DNA of 42,400 bases from Chara braunii (GCA_003427395.1 BFEA01000270.1:1851515-1893914); one strand, 5' to 3'; positions 21,100 through 32,227 are shown, numbered from the stretch's first letter. Numbers and translations: made by a program. Notes: generated by a model not told the origin, from the sequence alone.

Positions 21100-22360
21100 A
21101 CTGGTTAACTAACGCTGAGTCCTCCGCCGTTGATGGTCCTTCCATTCGTAGTAAGGTCCCTCTTCCCAAAGACACAGTCTCTCTACTAAGCTCGCCACCC
21201 CAAATGCATTAGCCATGGGCAAGCTCGCACCCACATAGCTCGCCCTTCGCTTCCTCCATCCGACGAAATGCATCGCACACTGGTCAACGGACAAGTCTGC
21301 AATCCTACAGCTCGCCTCCCCCCTTCCCACTGTGCACTCGGAGACGTAGAGGGCCGCTACTCCCGCCGATGGAATGAGCAGAGTCGAACTGAGTGTTCCA
21401 CTAGGACATGGGGCTATACACAGTCACTGCGACGTTGCACCCACTCATTCTCATCCAATATGCAAGAGAACAAGAACAAGAAGGAAAAAAATAAAAATAA
21501 AAAGAAACGTATGAGTGAATCTTCAGCTAGAACGCAGACAGATTCATCATCAACCTACTCGCGCTCAGTTCGCCATGGTAATTCAGCTCTCGGCGGTTGC
21601 AGCACTACCAGTCATCGAGGTAAGTGTCGCCCTCGTTTCCTCTTGCATACTATGCCGCTACTTTATGCTGCTAATCACCTCTCTCCCTCTTGTGTATTCG
21701 GCCGACGCCTCAGCCCGGCCAAGTATGTATCCATCTTGAGGCGGTCCTCGCGAAGCGAAAGCTCGACTGGAACCTGGAAATATATGTTGTCCAGCCTTAC
21801 ATTAGTTTGCCACCATAGCTCGACTTTCGGTCGGTCCCGCCTGGCCCGCTCTGGTTGTTAGGTGAGTGTCTATTCTCCCTTCAACTCTCTTTGTCTCTCT
21901 CCCTAGCGCCCATGCATTCGTGTTACTCCTTACAAAAGTCTTGTCAGGTAAGTACGGTGCTCTTCTTCTCTGTCAGACTATACCGCATGATCTTCTCCCC
22001 TTGTCGAATGCGTTAAAAGAGGATGAATCTTCCCCAAAACATGGAAAGATTCACGCCACTCTACAACGAGTTTTATGTTCGGCACAGTTGCCATCCCTGG
22101 TATCTCGAACCCTCCCCCTTAACATCTAAATCGGAGCACATCATTGGATTCGCCCATTGTTACAACCCCTACTTTAGTTCTCACCCTGACCGATTTCGCT
22201 GAGGTTTGAGTAGTAATCTCGATTCTCTACTCCCTTCTCACCCCTCTCCTCCATATCCACTGCGCAGCCTATACTCGTCATATCCTAAAATATACCCACT
22301 AATAATCGAAATTAATTTCATGATCTGACTTGCGGCTATCAAAAAACCCTATTCAACCTC
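21100..22360. other. LTR B interior without a recognised gene
   Basis: This is pyrimidine-rich DNA with an A/G-rich patch at 21465-21510 and several splice-donor-like words (GAGGTAAGTG near 21618, TTAGGTGAGTG near 21858, CAGGTAAGTA near 21945). The longest open frame here (about 21268-21861, 197 codons) resembles no family I know and has no counterpart kept in LTR A or C. Confidence 0.5.
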
Positions 22361-22364
22361 TTCC

Positions 22365-22394
22365 TTCACTCGATTCCACGAAGAATCGAGTGAA
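22365..22394. repeat. 12-bp perfect inverted repeat in LTR B
   Basis: TTCACTCGATTC (22365-22376) and GAATCGAGTGAA (22383-22394) are separated by six bases. LTR C keeps the right arm (near 34546) but only five bases of the left, so the full hairpin is specific to LTR B. Confidence 0.8.
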
Positions 22395-22867
22395 ACCCCG
22401 ACTTTTTCACTCCCCATCGTCTCCTCTTTCTGCCATCGTCACGCGGCTTCGTTCCCTAATAACTCCTACTCCGCTAATCCTTTGTCCAGACTAACCGTGG
22501 ATCCGACTTCGCCCTACCAACAAACCCATGAATCTCACCTCCATTCCCTAAAAACGATCAAGGAACGATCCCATACATCCGCTTTCATCCTTCTCCTTCT
22601 CTCACTTCCGCCATCTTCTGCGCACCGATCTTCTTTCTAACCTCCTTATCCACTGACCTTCTCCCAAATTTGTCATCACCATTCAGTTCGCTGGGGGTCA
22701 AAACCCCAAAGCTGTCTCTTTCCCCTCTCGATTCTGCTCAGGATCGAGAACGCTAAGTCTTATTGACCCCGTCCGACTCCTCCATAGCTCCGCCATACTT
22801 CGCTCACCTCGCATGCACGCTGCGTAAGAACCTGCTTTGATTCATTTCCCTTTTTTAACTTCCTCCT

Positions 22868-23680
22868 TTGCCTTGTCCCTTCTTGCTACTAGCGCAGCAC
22901 CTGACTGTAGCGGCCTCGCAATGCATAACGCAGTCCGATCAGGTCATCACGGGCAATATTCCAACAAGCGGCCGACTCCCCGACGGTCCGATTAGTCGTT
23001 CGTCCCTATGCCCTGTCCGGCGGTCTGTGTGCCCAGCGCATACTACTACCGACCCACCACAGCCTCCTACTAACTCCACTTCGACAGCGTCCGCCACCAC
23101 CTCGGGCCCACACCGGGTAAGCTCCCGAGAGGACAGCCTCGAGAAGAGGCCGAGGGCACGGCTTGCTGTGGAGCCCAGGCGAGGGCCTAAGTGGCCCGGG
23201 CCTGATGCAGGTCTCAACGATAGTAGTAAGCGTTCATATGGGAGCTTTCAAGACCATCGCGGAGGAGGGTCCCATGTAAGTAGGCCACACTACGGCCTCC
23301 ACCTTGGTGCTCCAGTCGTTGCCCTGGCGTCGTTCAACACCTTATGGGGCCCGGCGCGCATACTCACACCCAAACCTCTCACGACAGATCATGGTTGGTG
23401 GACAGCGCACCCGCGGCAATCCCCACGGCTTAGGTTCCTTCCGCTTAGCAGGCTAACCGCCCACCGGCTTTGCATACACGTTGAACTCCTCGGTCCGCGT
23501 TTCAAAGCAGTCAAAACAGAAAGAGAAAATAAAATTTCGCCAGCATCCCGGACACGCCGAATCCGAACGGACCCGCTGAAAGAGGCGCCTACTCAAGGTC
23601 CTCGACTTCCGTTACGGCTGCTAAATCCGACGTCGCGGCCAAGTCTACGGGACGTTGGAGCAAAGATAAATAAATATTAA
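22868..23680 (+). other. Long open frame in LTR B, probably not a gene
   Basis: This 270-codon frame is the longest uninterrupted one in the window. It runs antisense to the element. Its composition (Pro, Ser, Arg and Thr rich) is what random GC-rich DNA gives, and it has no recognisable domain, signal or membrane segment. The matching stretches of LTRs A and C do not keep the frame. I judge it a chance frame and list it for completeness. Confidence 0.2.
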
Positions 23681-24340
23681 TAAAATGATTAACAACTATA
23701 CTTAGAAACTTTTATTCATCAGAATATGTCGAACAAGGAAAAAGAAAGCGCTAGCACCGTTCTGATGTTGTCGACAACAAGACCAAGGGGAATAACCCCG
23801 CTGGACCCTCAACTCCTCGGCGACCGTACCTCCACGCCTCTTTAATACCCCGCGTCGTCGCCGCTTGGTCTCGATCCCAGAATCTTTTGATGAAAGTTTG
23901 ACGCGGTAACCGCTAGTGTTGGGCCCAAGGCTGGGTATAGATCTGACGGACATCTAAATAAACCGATACTGCGCGACGCGCAGACCTACCAAAACGTTTT
24001 CAGAACCACATTGTTGTCGACGTCGTCCTCCGCACGTTCACACAAGTCACAGACAAGCGCATCAATCAACGAGACATAATCTCTTTAATCCTAGTTTAAT
24101 CAGAACAAAAAAACCTGGTCGGCGATCATGCCAGCTCTTTTGTTATTAACAAATAAAAAGATCACGCGTGCCTCAAATCTACAGCCCACACTCTCTCTAC
24201 TCTAGTCAACCAACCATGCCGACGTAAACCACAGACACTGTCGTGCCCTCACGCAGTTCACTTAGACTTTAAATCGAACTTATTTTTTGTTGCTTGCAAA
24301 AACCAGGGCGGATACCCTTATAAGGGTATTCGCACCGACA

Positions 24341-25290
24341 GCTTACCTGACCATATTAAGCGACGTCCCCGTCACTTCGCAAAATTAAAAAAAAAACTAT
24401 AAGTCCAACCAAAACTCCAAATGCTAACGAGAAAGGAACCAATCCGATCAGTCGATAGACTCAGGTTCGAGGCCTCCAACAATCCATGCCAACACAACTA
24501 ACTGTATGCGGCCAGGATTCCAACATGGAATAACCATTTCGTCAAAACGGACATATTATATTTTTTGAACGAAATCAAAACTGACTTTTTTTGTCAAAAT
24601 CCGGTCGGAATTTTTTGCTCCTGGGGGTCCAGTGTTCCCAAAACGCCGGACCCCCTATATGTATCTGGTCTATGGTTGAGACGAGATACAAATTTTATTA
24701 TTATTATTATTATTATTATAAATTATTATTATTATTATTATTATCATTATTATTATTATTATTATTTTTTTTTTTTTATCTGGTCTCAACCATAGACCAA
24801 TTACATGTAGGGGGTCTGGCGTTTTGGGAACGCCGGACCCCCAGGAGCAAAAAATTCCGACCGGATTTTGGCAAAAAAAGTCGGTTTTGATTTCGTTCAA
24901 AAAATATAATATGTCCGTTTTGACGAAATGATGGTTATGGGTCGCCTTTGTCCTGACATCAGGACGTCGGGATATTGGCATTATGCTACAACATAAGTTC
25001 CAACGACTTTCTCAATTGTCCTCTCCCCTTTGTCCTAGACAACCACCGGCTTCTCGTTAGGTGTCCCTAGCCTCTACCCTATAAATAGGGCCATAACTAG
25101 GGACACGGGCCCTGACCGAGACCTTCGAAGACATTCTTGCCTTCCTCCAATAATTCTCACAATCAAACATATATATATACGTAAATCTTATCTCAGACTC
25201 TTCCTGCATTCTAGTACTGGAAGGTCAAGTCTCCATCTTGGCCCACCATAGTCTGGGTGATCGTGCCGGATCTAAGGCCCACCGCATTGT
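24341..25290 (-). mobile_element. 3' internal (untranslated) region beside LTR B
   Basis: Apart from the foldback insert, this matches the reverse complement of about 9185-9731 in element P. On the minus strand it would follow pol and precede the 3' LTR. No classical polypurine tract touches the LTR: the last bases read AATATGGTCAGGTAAGC. A purine run (AAAGGGGAGAGG, minus strand, about 25018-25035) lies some 690 bases away. The left limit is the LTR edge; the right limit is where protease coding begins (about 25290), which is a deletion or recombination joint. Confidence 0.75.
24531..24937. mobile_element. Foldback (near-perfect palindrome) element with ATT-repeat centre
   Basis: Two arms of about 155 bp (about 24533-24690 and 24778-24935) are almost complete inverted copies, starting ACCATTTCGTCAAAACGG and ending with its complement apart from a 3-base gap. 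The centre is about 85 bp of (ATT)n. Each arm also contains a smaller stem of GGGGGTC and GACCCCC. The matching place in element P (about 9540-9555) lacks the insert, giving an empty site. TA at both edges (24531-24532 and 24936-24937) could be a mariner-type TSD, but exact edges are uncertain. No transposase is present. Confidence 0.85.
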
Positions 25291-25760
25291 TGTTTTAGTG
25301 GTAGTTGTCCCACAAAACACCGCTTTACAATTACCACAATGCAAGATGTCACAATCTGAGCGGTCTACCTCCATCCCTAATCTAAGTGCGTCAGCTTCTC
25401 TGATGATATTCATCTTTGCTTCCGTATCCATCATTGTTGTGCACTTAGACCCCTTCACTACTAGGTCCACCATCCCACAGGCCACATACTTCCAGTCCAT
25501 TTTAATCCCTGCCTCTGCCCATTCTCCCTCATTTCACAAGATCATACTAATATGGACATTCTGTACTAATCGTCGCGACAATCTACCTTTCAGTCCATCA
25601 CGGAGTCTTGAAGCAAAGGTCAGGATATCTTTCATGTTGACGAGGTCATTGTGACCTTCAAGCAACCTATCCACCATTCGTTCCACATCGAAACCCTCTT
25701 CCAGCCGAACTGCATATTTCTTTTTCTTTGGCGCCACATCGCACAAAATTAGCTCGGCTT
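25291..25760 (-). pseudogene. Element 2 protease, 5' half only
   Basis: The minus-strand reading gives YAVRLEEGFDVERMVDRLLE, GHNDLVNMKDIL, then YVACGMVDLVVKGSKCTTMM and MNIIREADALRLGMEVDRS, closely matching element 1. The active site reads D-T-E-A where D-T-G-A is expected: the Gly codon became Glu by one transition. After CKAVFCGT the similarity stops abruptly (about 25300) and 3' untranslated DNA follows. The rest of the protease, RT, RNase H and integrase are absent. Confidence 0.85.
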
Positions 25761-28393
25761 CTTCCTCTTGGGATCCTTTTTTCCTAGCCCTCTGCTCTGC
25801 TCACCTATCCTCCTCCTGACAAAGTCTTTCGTCTTCCTCATCCTCGTCATCATCCTCTTCAACCTCCACATGCTTCTTTCTCCGTTCTGGCTCAGGCTTT
25901 CTTCGAGGAGGCTCTTGACTAGCACTTGCCTTGGTTTGACCTTAGGTTTGGGCTGCTAATGCAGCTCTTCCTTGCGCCGTAGGAGACCTATAGGTCATAC
26001 CGGACCTTGGGCCTGATCCTATTCTCTCCAGGGTACTCTTGCCGTGATGGCACTGATTCCGGGCTACAGTCGTAGAGGAAAACTTTAGGGAGATTTGTCT
26101 CTCATTCTTTTACTTCTTCACATATATCCACCAACTTTTGCTGGTACCTCCCCAACTTCGCCCATAAATCCTCCATCTTGCCTAGGAGGGTCGATGCTAG
26201 CTCCACTTCTTTATCGGAGCCCTCTTCGTCTGATTCAATAATTATGGGTTCTTCTCTCAGGACCCCTAATCGCGGCCGTTGTGTCACTTCCTCATTTTCT
26301 TCCACCTCTTTCACTCTCATAGGTGGGTCCTCCTCTTCTTGTCATAGCCTGAACATGGCTGGCGGCGTCTGTCGCACGACTATTCGCCTATAAGCCTCTA
26401 CCCTCACTTCGCCGGAAACCTTAGGATCAATGTACTCCCTGAATTGATCATATATATCTTCATCCATATTGGAAGAGATCAGTCTCTTTTTCTCATCGTC
26501 CCGTCTTCCTTGGCAGAAACGTATTGTATGGCCTTGCTTATCACAATGTCGACAAATAGCGCTCCGCCAGTCAAAACGAGTCCTTTTGTACCCTTGACCT
26601 CCTGGCCACCTCGGTTATCCTGATCCTGATAACCTTGATTATCCCATTGACCCCCTCGACTTCCGTCGTTCCTACCTCACGCTCTTCCACCGCCTCTTCC
26701 TTCGTTCCCTTGATTGCCTCGACCTTGATTTTCTCCTCTTGCTACGCTAGTTTGTGAACTTTGAGGCGCGGACGACGGAGGTGGCGCCATCGGCTGGGCC
26801 TGTACTGCAGGTTAGTTTGGCGGTGGCATACTTGCTTAAGGTCCTGAGTAGGGTACCATTTGCCCGGGCGGAACCTGTCCGCCCCATGGTACGAATGTAT
26901 TAAAAATAGGTCATGGTCACTGTCCATATGGTGGTGGACCAGCTTGAGAAGGTCCTACACTACTTGATGGAGCTTCCGCACTCGGCGAGATCACTGCCAA
27001 TGCTTGTGATGCTTGGCCCTTTCCGGAACCTTATCCCCCTTAGGTCAAGTTGCGTTGTTTGCGCTGCGCTTTCGCAAGATGTTGCGGCACCGACTCCTCC
27101 TCTTCCCATTCTTCATGAACGACCTCCTCTACCACTGATTTTTTTCCCTTCTCTTGAATCGTGTTCAACACTTTTTTTCTGTACCACGGTATCCTTTCCA
27201 TAATCTAGCTTAGCGAGTACGTCCGTAATGATCCTCTTTACCCACGGAGTCCCTGAGGTAGTTGCATCAACAAAAAAATTCCCACAAGAAATGAAAGTTG
27301 AAAAAACATTCCATAAAAAAAAATCCTCCTATTTATAAATTATCATTCTAATGTTCGTCAAATTATAAGATTTCCAGTTTTATTTGATAAGTTCTTGTCT
27401 AAATATGAGTTTTTCCTTCCAACTACATCTATTTGTTCAAGATGGAATGAAAATCTGGATGAGTTTATGAAATGTTTTAATTAAACTTTCATTCTACTAC
27501 AACAAATATCTTCTAATTTATATTTGATTAACCTATTTATGACTGAAAATCCTTACTTAGAGTGACAGTCCAGTTAAAGTATTTCATGAACTCATCTAGA
27601 CTTTCATTTCATCTCTAGCATGCAGCTCGAATAAGAAAAGATACTCGATTCTTGCAAGGAAAGTTTTCAAGTAAGACGAAAAATTTTAAAATTGGAATGA
27701 CATTTTTTAAGATGAAATTAAAATTTGAAATTTAGAATGTAGTTTTATTATAGAATGATTATTTAATTCTGGAAAATTGTTCTGTTGATCACGCTCTTTC
27801 CTTTTTCGCCTCTGTTGGCGCATCTGATACTGCTCTACCTGGTTCAAACTTCCCTCTTCTACACCTTTGTCGATTTTGGCCCATGTGAGTTTCTCACTAC
27901 CTCCTCCCCTACTCGTCATCTCCTGGGTCTCCAAGGCGTTAAATAGTCCCAGAAAGATAGCACATTGCACTTCTTCTTAGATTCCTGGGACCTTCCATGC
28001 ATTTTTCTTAAATTCCTCTGCAAGAGTCACGACAGTGGTGAAGTCGTCCCTATTCATAGCCTCCAAGTTCGTTGTAGTCAACAGACCATCGCCTAGCCTG
28101 TACTTTCTCTGTATGCCATCTTTGAATCTTGCCCAGCTACCATTGGCTGCAGTTATAACTTTCTCCACTTCCTTGTGATACCCATGAAATACATACATTG
28201 GAAAGCGTTGGAACTTCACTGCATCTGATCGACCTACCAATGCTTGCTAGACCACCTCTAGCCGTTCTGAAACTCGTTCTCCATTGAAGTGGAAAGTGTT
28301 AACTTTGAGGACATTGCTTTGTGTCCGTTCTCGCGTGTCCAAGGCTTCGACTAGGTCGTCAATGGTCACCCCTTTCGCCACACCGTCGATCAT
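25761..28393 (-). pseudogene. Element 2 gag with CCHC knuckle, split by an insertion
   Basis: The start codon at 28391-28393 is homologous to that of element 1. The capsid-like part (27977-28240) reads SWARFKDGIQRKYRLGDGL and TTVVTLAEEFKKN. The basic segment with LTWAKIDKGVEEGSLNQV (about 27800-27900) is interrupted after KRKERD by the AT-rich foldback (27268-27786). Beyond it come a Pro/Gln-rich stretch, a Gly-rich stretch and CRHCDKQGHTIRFC (26513-26554), with correct CCHC spacing. A charged segment (25780-25960) leads to the protease. Stops and frameshifts are present, including a CGA-to-TGA type change in the charged segment. Confidence 0.85.
27268..27786. mobile_element. AT-rich foldback element inserted in element 2 gag
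   Basis: The insert of about 520 bp separates GTTGCAT from ATCACGCTC, which are adjacent in element 1 (about 7110-7120). Its ends are weak inverted repeats starting CAACA. A stronger inner pair is GATGGAATGAAAATCTGGATG (from 27452) with its imperfect complement at about 27573-27613. The sequence is over 70% A+T by eye and has no coding capacity. The TSD is short, 2-4 bp (AT or ATCA), and cannot be fixed. Class unknown. Confidence 0.72.
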
Positions 28394-28788
28394 TTTGGCA
28401 AATTTCTTAGTTCAAAAATCGATCTCTAATAAGAAGAAGGTAGAAACTTTTATTCAACAAGCGGATCTACCATACTGCTTACCTGACTTCCTACTTAACT
28501 TAATCATAATCCAAACTTACTTAAGCACTATCCCTTCTTTTTTTTCTAAACTTAATTCGACTGACTTATTTCTTGCACTGACTTATTTCGTATCTTAAGG
28601 GAACATAAGTTTTACCCATAATGATCCAAACATACAATCAATCAAAACAAAAATATATAATAAATTATTGATATTTGTTTCTCATAGTCACCCTTATAAG
28701 TCATACGATATTTTTCCTCACATGCTTATTTTCTCACTTTCTCATACCCGGATGTCGTTCCACCAGGGACAACGGTAAGCAACTGTCA
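28394..28788 (-). other. Element 2 untranslated leader
   Basis: This AT-rich stretch between the gag start and PBS has no coding signal. The part next to the PBS (CCACCAGGGACAACGGTAAG, about 28761-28780) matches the element 1 leader. Confidence 0.65.
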
Positions 28789-28806
28789 TCCCCGGCAACA
28801 GCGCCA
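28789..28806 (-). promoter_or_regulatory. Primer-binding site of element 2, one mismatch
   Basis: The same tRNA-Asp complement as at 8213-8230, with one transition (plus-strand G to A at 28800). It sits two bases from the LTR edge at 28809. Confidence 0.9.
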
Positions 28807-30414
28807 CCTGCCGAACGCATCGGTCCCTCACATGGCGAGACCCTCCCGGCCGCGTCACGCAGGAGTTGGTCTACCTCGTCGTGATACACATGGAGCTTCC
28901 GCAAGCCGCTCCGACCGAGTGCGCCAACCATACCTCTCACGAGCCCCTACGACAGGATAGGGTCAACAAGAGGTACAACTTACGTCCACCTACAAGAGTT
29001 GTCACCTCCCTTCGTTGGGCGTATCCCCGCCGAGCTACAAGTCCACTGTACGAAAGTTAATCAGTTGCAATCGCAAAGGTGGATCAGCCGAGGGCGTTTC
29101 TCGTTCGTTGTAGCATAAGGGGTATACGCGGTCTTACACCTCTATCGGACCCGCACATGAACAGATGCACTGGGGGCTGAAGTCCTAAGCGCGACTCGTC
29201 GTCAGTCGACTAGAACGCATCCCACATACCACGCGTTACACCACAACACTCACACATATGGAACAACATAAAACAAACAACACAACAACACTCCTAGTCC
29301 CTTTTGTAGCCATCCATAACCTTCCGACGAGAAAAATCGGATAGGCGACGTGCTCTTCCCATATCGACGAACAATGCATGAATACGCAAGTAGTCGCAAT
29401 GATGGCGTACTATGTAGTGCCCATAATCAAGCGGTCCCTCGTGGATCCGAGTACCGGTTATGACACTCAAGTGTCAATCTCGAAGTATCGTGAGGGTCAA
29501 ACCCTTCACTATATTGCACAGTTGAAGAAACAACCGTTCGGCCCCCGTGGCACCTTCGGCCCTTAGGTTAAGTGTCCCGGTGGGCAGGGAGAATAGGTTT
29601 TGCGCGGGGGGTGATCAGTTCCGCACAGAGTCTATGACCTAGGATGTCCTGGACAAGGACCCCGAATCCAGACCCAGGACCAACATCCGACTAAGAAATT
29701 TTTAAGAAACAAAAACGATAAAGGAAGGGAGTCTCCTTTCCTCTCTCAATCTCAACCCAAATTAAACCCTTAAGCGTGGGTTCTTTAGGCATACGAACAC
29801 TCAAACATGGGTATGTACATATATAGAGAGAGAGGGGAATAAATATATGACGATCACTTCTCACAATCACAGTGAGACTCCTGTCAGCCATATATACGTA
29901 TGTGATCGCAGACAGTCAATTCCAAAGTTCGAACCACAAAAAATACTTGCAATCACATTAAAGAATCAACCAAAAGTCCACACACTACACGAGTCAACTT
30001 CAATCATTTTTTTATACTCATACCCCTTGCTTTAGCCATGCAAACCTCATCCTTTGTCCAACCTTCCAAAATAAATACTCAGTACCTTCGTTAAATGACC
30101 ATTCAATAAAAGTATGGGTGAAACCTTAATAAAACAATATAATCCATCAGGGTTAAAGCCTTTTAGGTTGGGTAACAAAAATGAATTGGAGTTAAGTCGT
30201 AGACCGACGAATCAACAACCGACCTGTTATCAATTATAACAGAAGGTGATCCTTGAAGGATCAAGTTGAACTAGTCCAAATCTTAGGTCAGAACAATCAA
30301 AGAGACTTGTATCATAAGACAAGTCAATGCCCAAACTAAACTATCAGTGTCTAGGAAATGAATCTCCATAACACATTCTTACTCAAAAATTGTCTGCCAA
30401 CTAAGTGAAAGTTT

Positions 30415-30930
30415 ACCCGTAGGAAAAGTGCATTTTAGAATTTATACTAGCTTAAATATGATATCTGAAACAATATCTAAGTTTGGAAGTCAAATTTTGT
30501 CTAACTCCCTGAATTAGTAAAAATTTGGCCAACGTTTCTTTTAGAAAGGTAGAGTTCTAAGATTCATACTAAGTTAGGTATGAACTCAAACATAAGACTT
30601 GAGTTTAATCATGACAAAATTTAACTAACTCCTTAGATTGTAGAAATTTCGGCAGCGCTTCCCATGGAGAAAGTGGCTTACCAAGATTTATACAAGGCTA
30701 AGTTTAGAATATAGAAATGACCTTGACTTTCCCAAAGTTCAATTTAGTCTTACTCCCTGAAGTGGAAAAACTTTGGACGGACTTTCCATATTTTTACTAA
30801 GCCATATATAAAAGTTGGCCAATATTAACTTTTGAAAAATCAAGATTTGTCTAACTCCCTGGTTTTGTAGAAATTTCGGCAGCGCTTCCTGTAGGAAAAA
30901 TAGCTTACCAAGATTTCTACAAGACCAAGA
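30415..30930. repeat. ~120-bp tandem repeats in LTR C
   Basis: Same family as 13345-13915. Units contain TAACTCCCTG, AGAAATTTCGGC, GCGCTTCCCA and TACCAAGATTTATAC. About four to five diverged units remain, one shortened (about 30770-30800). Confidence 0.78.
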
Positions 30931-31214
30931 ATAAGAAAAGATCCTAGAAAATGCAGAAATTGACCTAAGTAAAATAAACTTAGCTTATAAAATGCAGGAA
31001 TTAAAACTAACTCCTATATCTCTAACACGTGACGAGCATCTAAAGCAATTACCTATTAAACTGAAACTCAGACTAAGTAGTGATTTCACTCATTCACATG
31101 CAAGGCCAAACCACATAGATAAGTACTCTCAACAGTCCCCAAGTCAAATCCTCATAGATTAGTTCATGGAACCCTCAGATGATTTATCCCTTATACCCAA
31201 CTTACATACGCCAT

Positions 31215-31985
31215 GGTACCAGACCATTCAGCTTAGAAACAATGTTTAGCATGCCTTAAGATATACATGAACAGATTGCACAACTACTTTTATCTTCTTT
31301 GCGCATATAACTACACCATTCAACTTAGAAACAATGTCCAGTAGCCCTGAACTATTTAATATCCAAAGTTTAATGATTTCTGAGTTTGTTCTAAAAAAGA
31401 AAATAAAATATGGGCAGAGGACTGAGCCATTCAGCTTAGAAACAATGCTCAGCTTGCCCAGATTACTTCCAATTGTATTCTACAGTTTCTCTTCTCTTCT
31501 TAGTAATATGGTTTAGCGGTGGACCATTCAACTCAGAAACAACGTTCAACTGTCAGTTCATATGCAAATATAAATTAAGTATTTTCTATTATACCCAGTT
31601 TATACTTATGTGCGTGTCTTAAAATTAAACCATTCATCTTAGAAACAATGTTTAGCCTTAGACCAAAAATCCTCTCTCAGAAATAAAACAAGAGGTTGAA
31701 TCATTCAGCTTAGAAACAATGTCCAACTTATCATCGAATCATTCAAAGCATAAAATTAGATTTTTCAGCCCAACTTCAGTCAGAAACCCCAAAAGAAACA
31801 GACAGACCAAGCCATTCATTTGGAAACAATGCTTGGTCTCACAGATCAGTTAGGCAAACTCTCATAAATAAACACAACAACCAGGTCATTCAACTTAGAA
31901 ACAATGTCTGGTCCTTTAAAAAAACAGCCAAATAAGCATAGCCTTGGACCATTCAGCTGAGAAACAATGCCCATTCCTTGATTGA
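31215..31985. repeat. Hairpin array in LTR C: same loop as LTR A
   Basis: The loop CATTCAGCTTAGAAACAAT recurs about nine times. The clearest units are AGACCAAGC/GCTTGGTCT (31804-31839, nine Watson-Crick pairs), CTGAGC/GCTCAG (31422-31452) with an outer stem GGGCA/TGCCC (31412-31459), TTAAAC/GTTTAG (31625-31655), GTTGAAT/GTCCAAC (31695-31727) and ACCAGGT/GTCTGGT (31890-31922). Units near 31220, 31315, 31525 and 31960 pair weakly. Unit order matches LTR A. Confidence 0.8.
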
Positions 31986-32227
31986 CCCGGTCAAACACAT
32001 GAAAACTACCTTCCTCCCACCTACCCCTAGTTTATCCCTTAATTTGCTTTCACTCAAAATGAAGAAGAAACTTAAGCTTCACTCTCACAGATTCTTTCCA
32101 TTCAGTCTGATTGAGTCCTTAAAAGAAGGCAAAAGTCACACAGGTATACAACATCAAAACTATAGGAAGATAGTTAAACATGGGTATAGTGGGGTCATAC
32201 AGATAGAAAGATGGTATACCTGATAGT

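Larger units (their letters stand above)
10979..24340 (-). mobile_element. LTR B, interrupted by solo LTR A
   Basis: LTR B starts TGTCGAGCGCATCGG at 10979, runs to 11517, resumes at 19145 and ends CGCACCGACA at 24340. The two parts total about 5.7 kb, against about 7.2-7.7 kb for A and C. It lacks about 1.1 kb around 19857, including the ~120-bp tandem repeats. Its hairpin array uses a different loop from A and C. The right end faces the 3' internal region, so it is the 3' LTR relative to the minus-strand internal region. Left flank GCGT (10975-10978) and the flank right of LTR C, ACGT (36529-36532), could be a degraded 4-bp target duplication. No gene was recognised. Confidence 0.82.

Noticed and set aside
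22868-23680. 270-codon open frame as a gene in LTR B
   Set aside because: It is antisense to the element, low in complexity, without a recognisable domain, and the frame is not kept in LTR A or C. A chance frame in GC-rich DNA is more likely.
24565-24981. Open frames with Tyr/Ile runs as small proteins
   Set aside because: They are translations of the foldback arms and the ATT microsatellite; the same peptide appears on both strands because the sequence is palindromic.
25080-25095. TATAAATAGGG on the plus strand as a host promoter
   Set aside because: It lies in the element's 3' untranslated region, on the opposite strand to its genes, has no gene downstream in range, and is not kept in element P.
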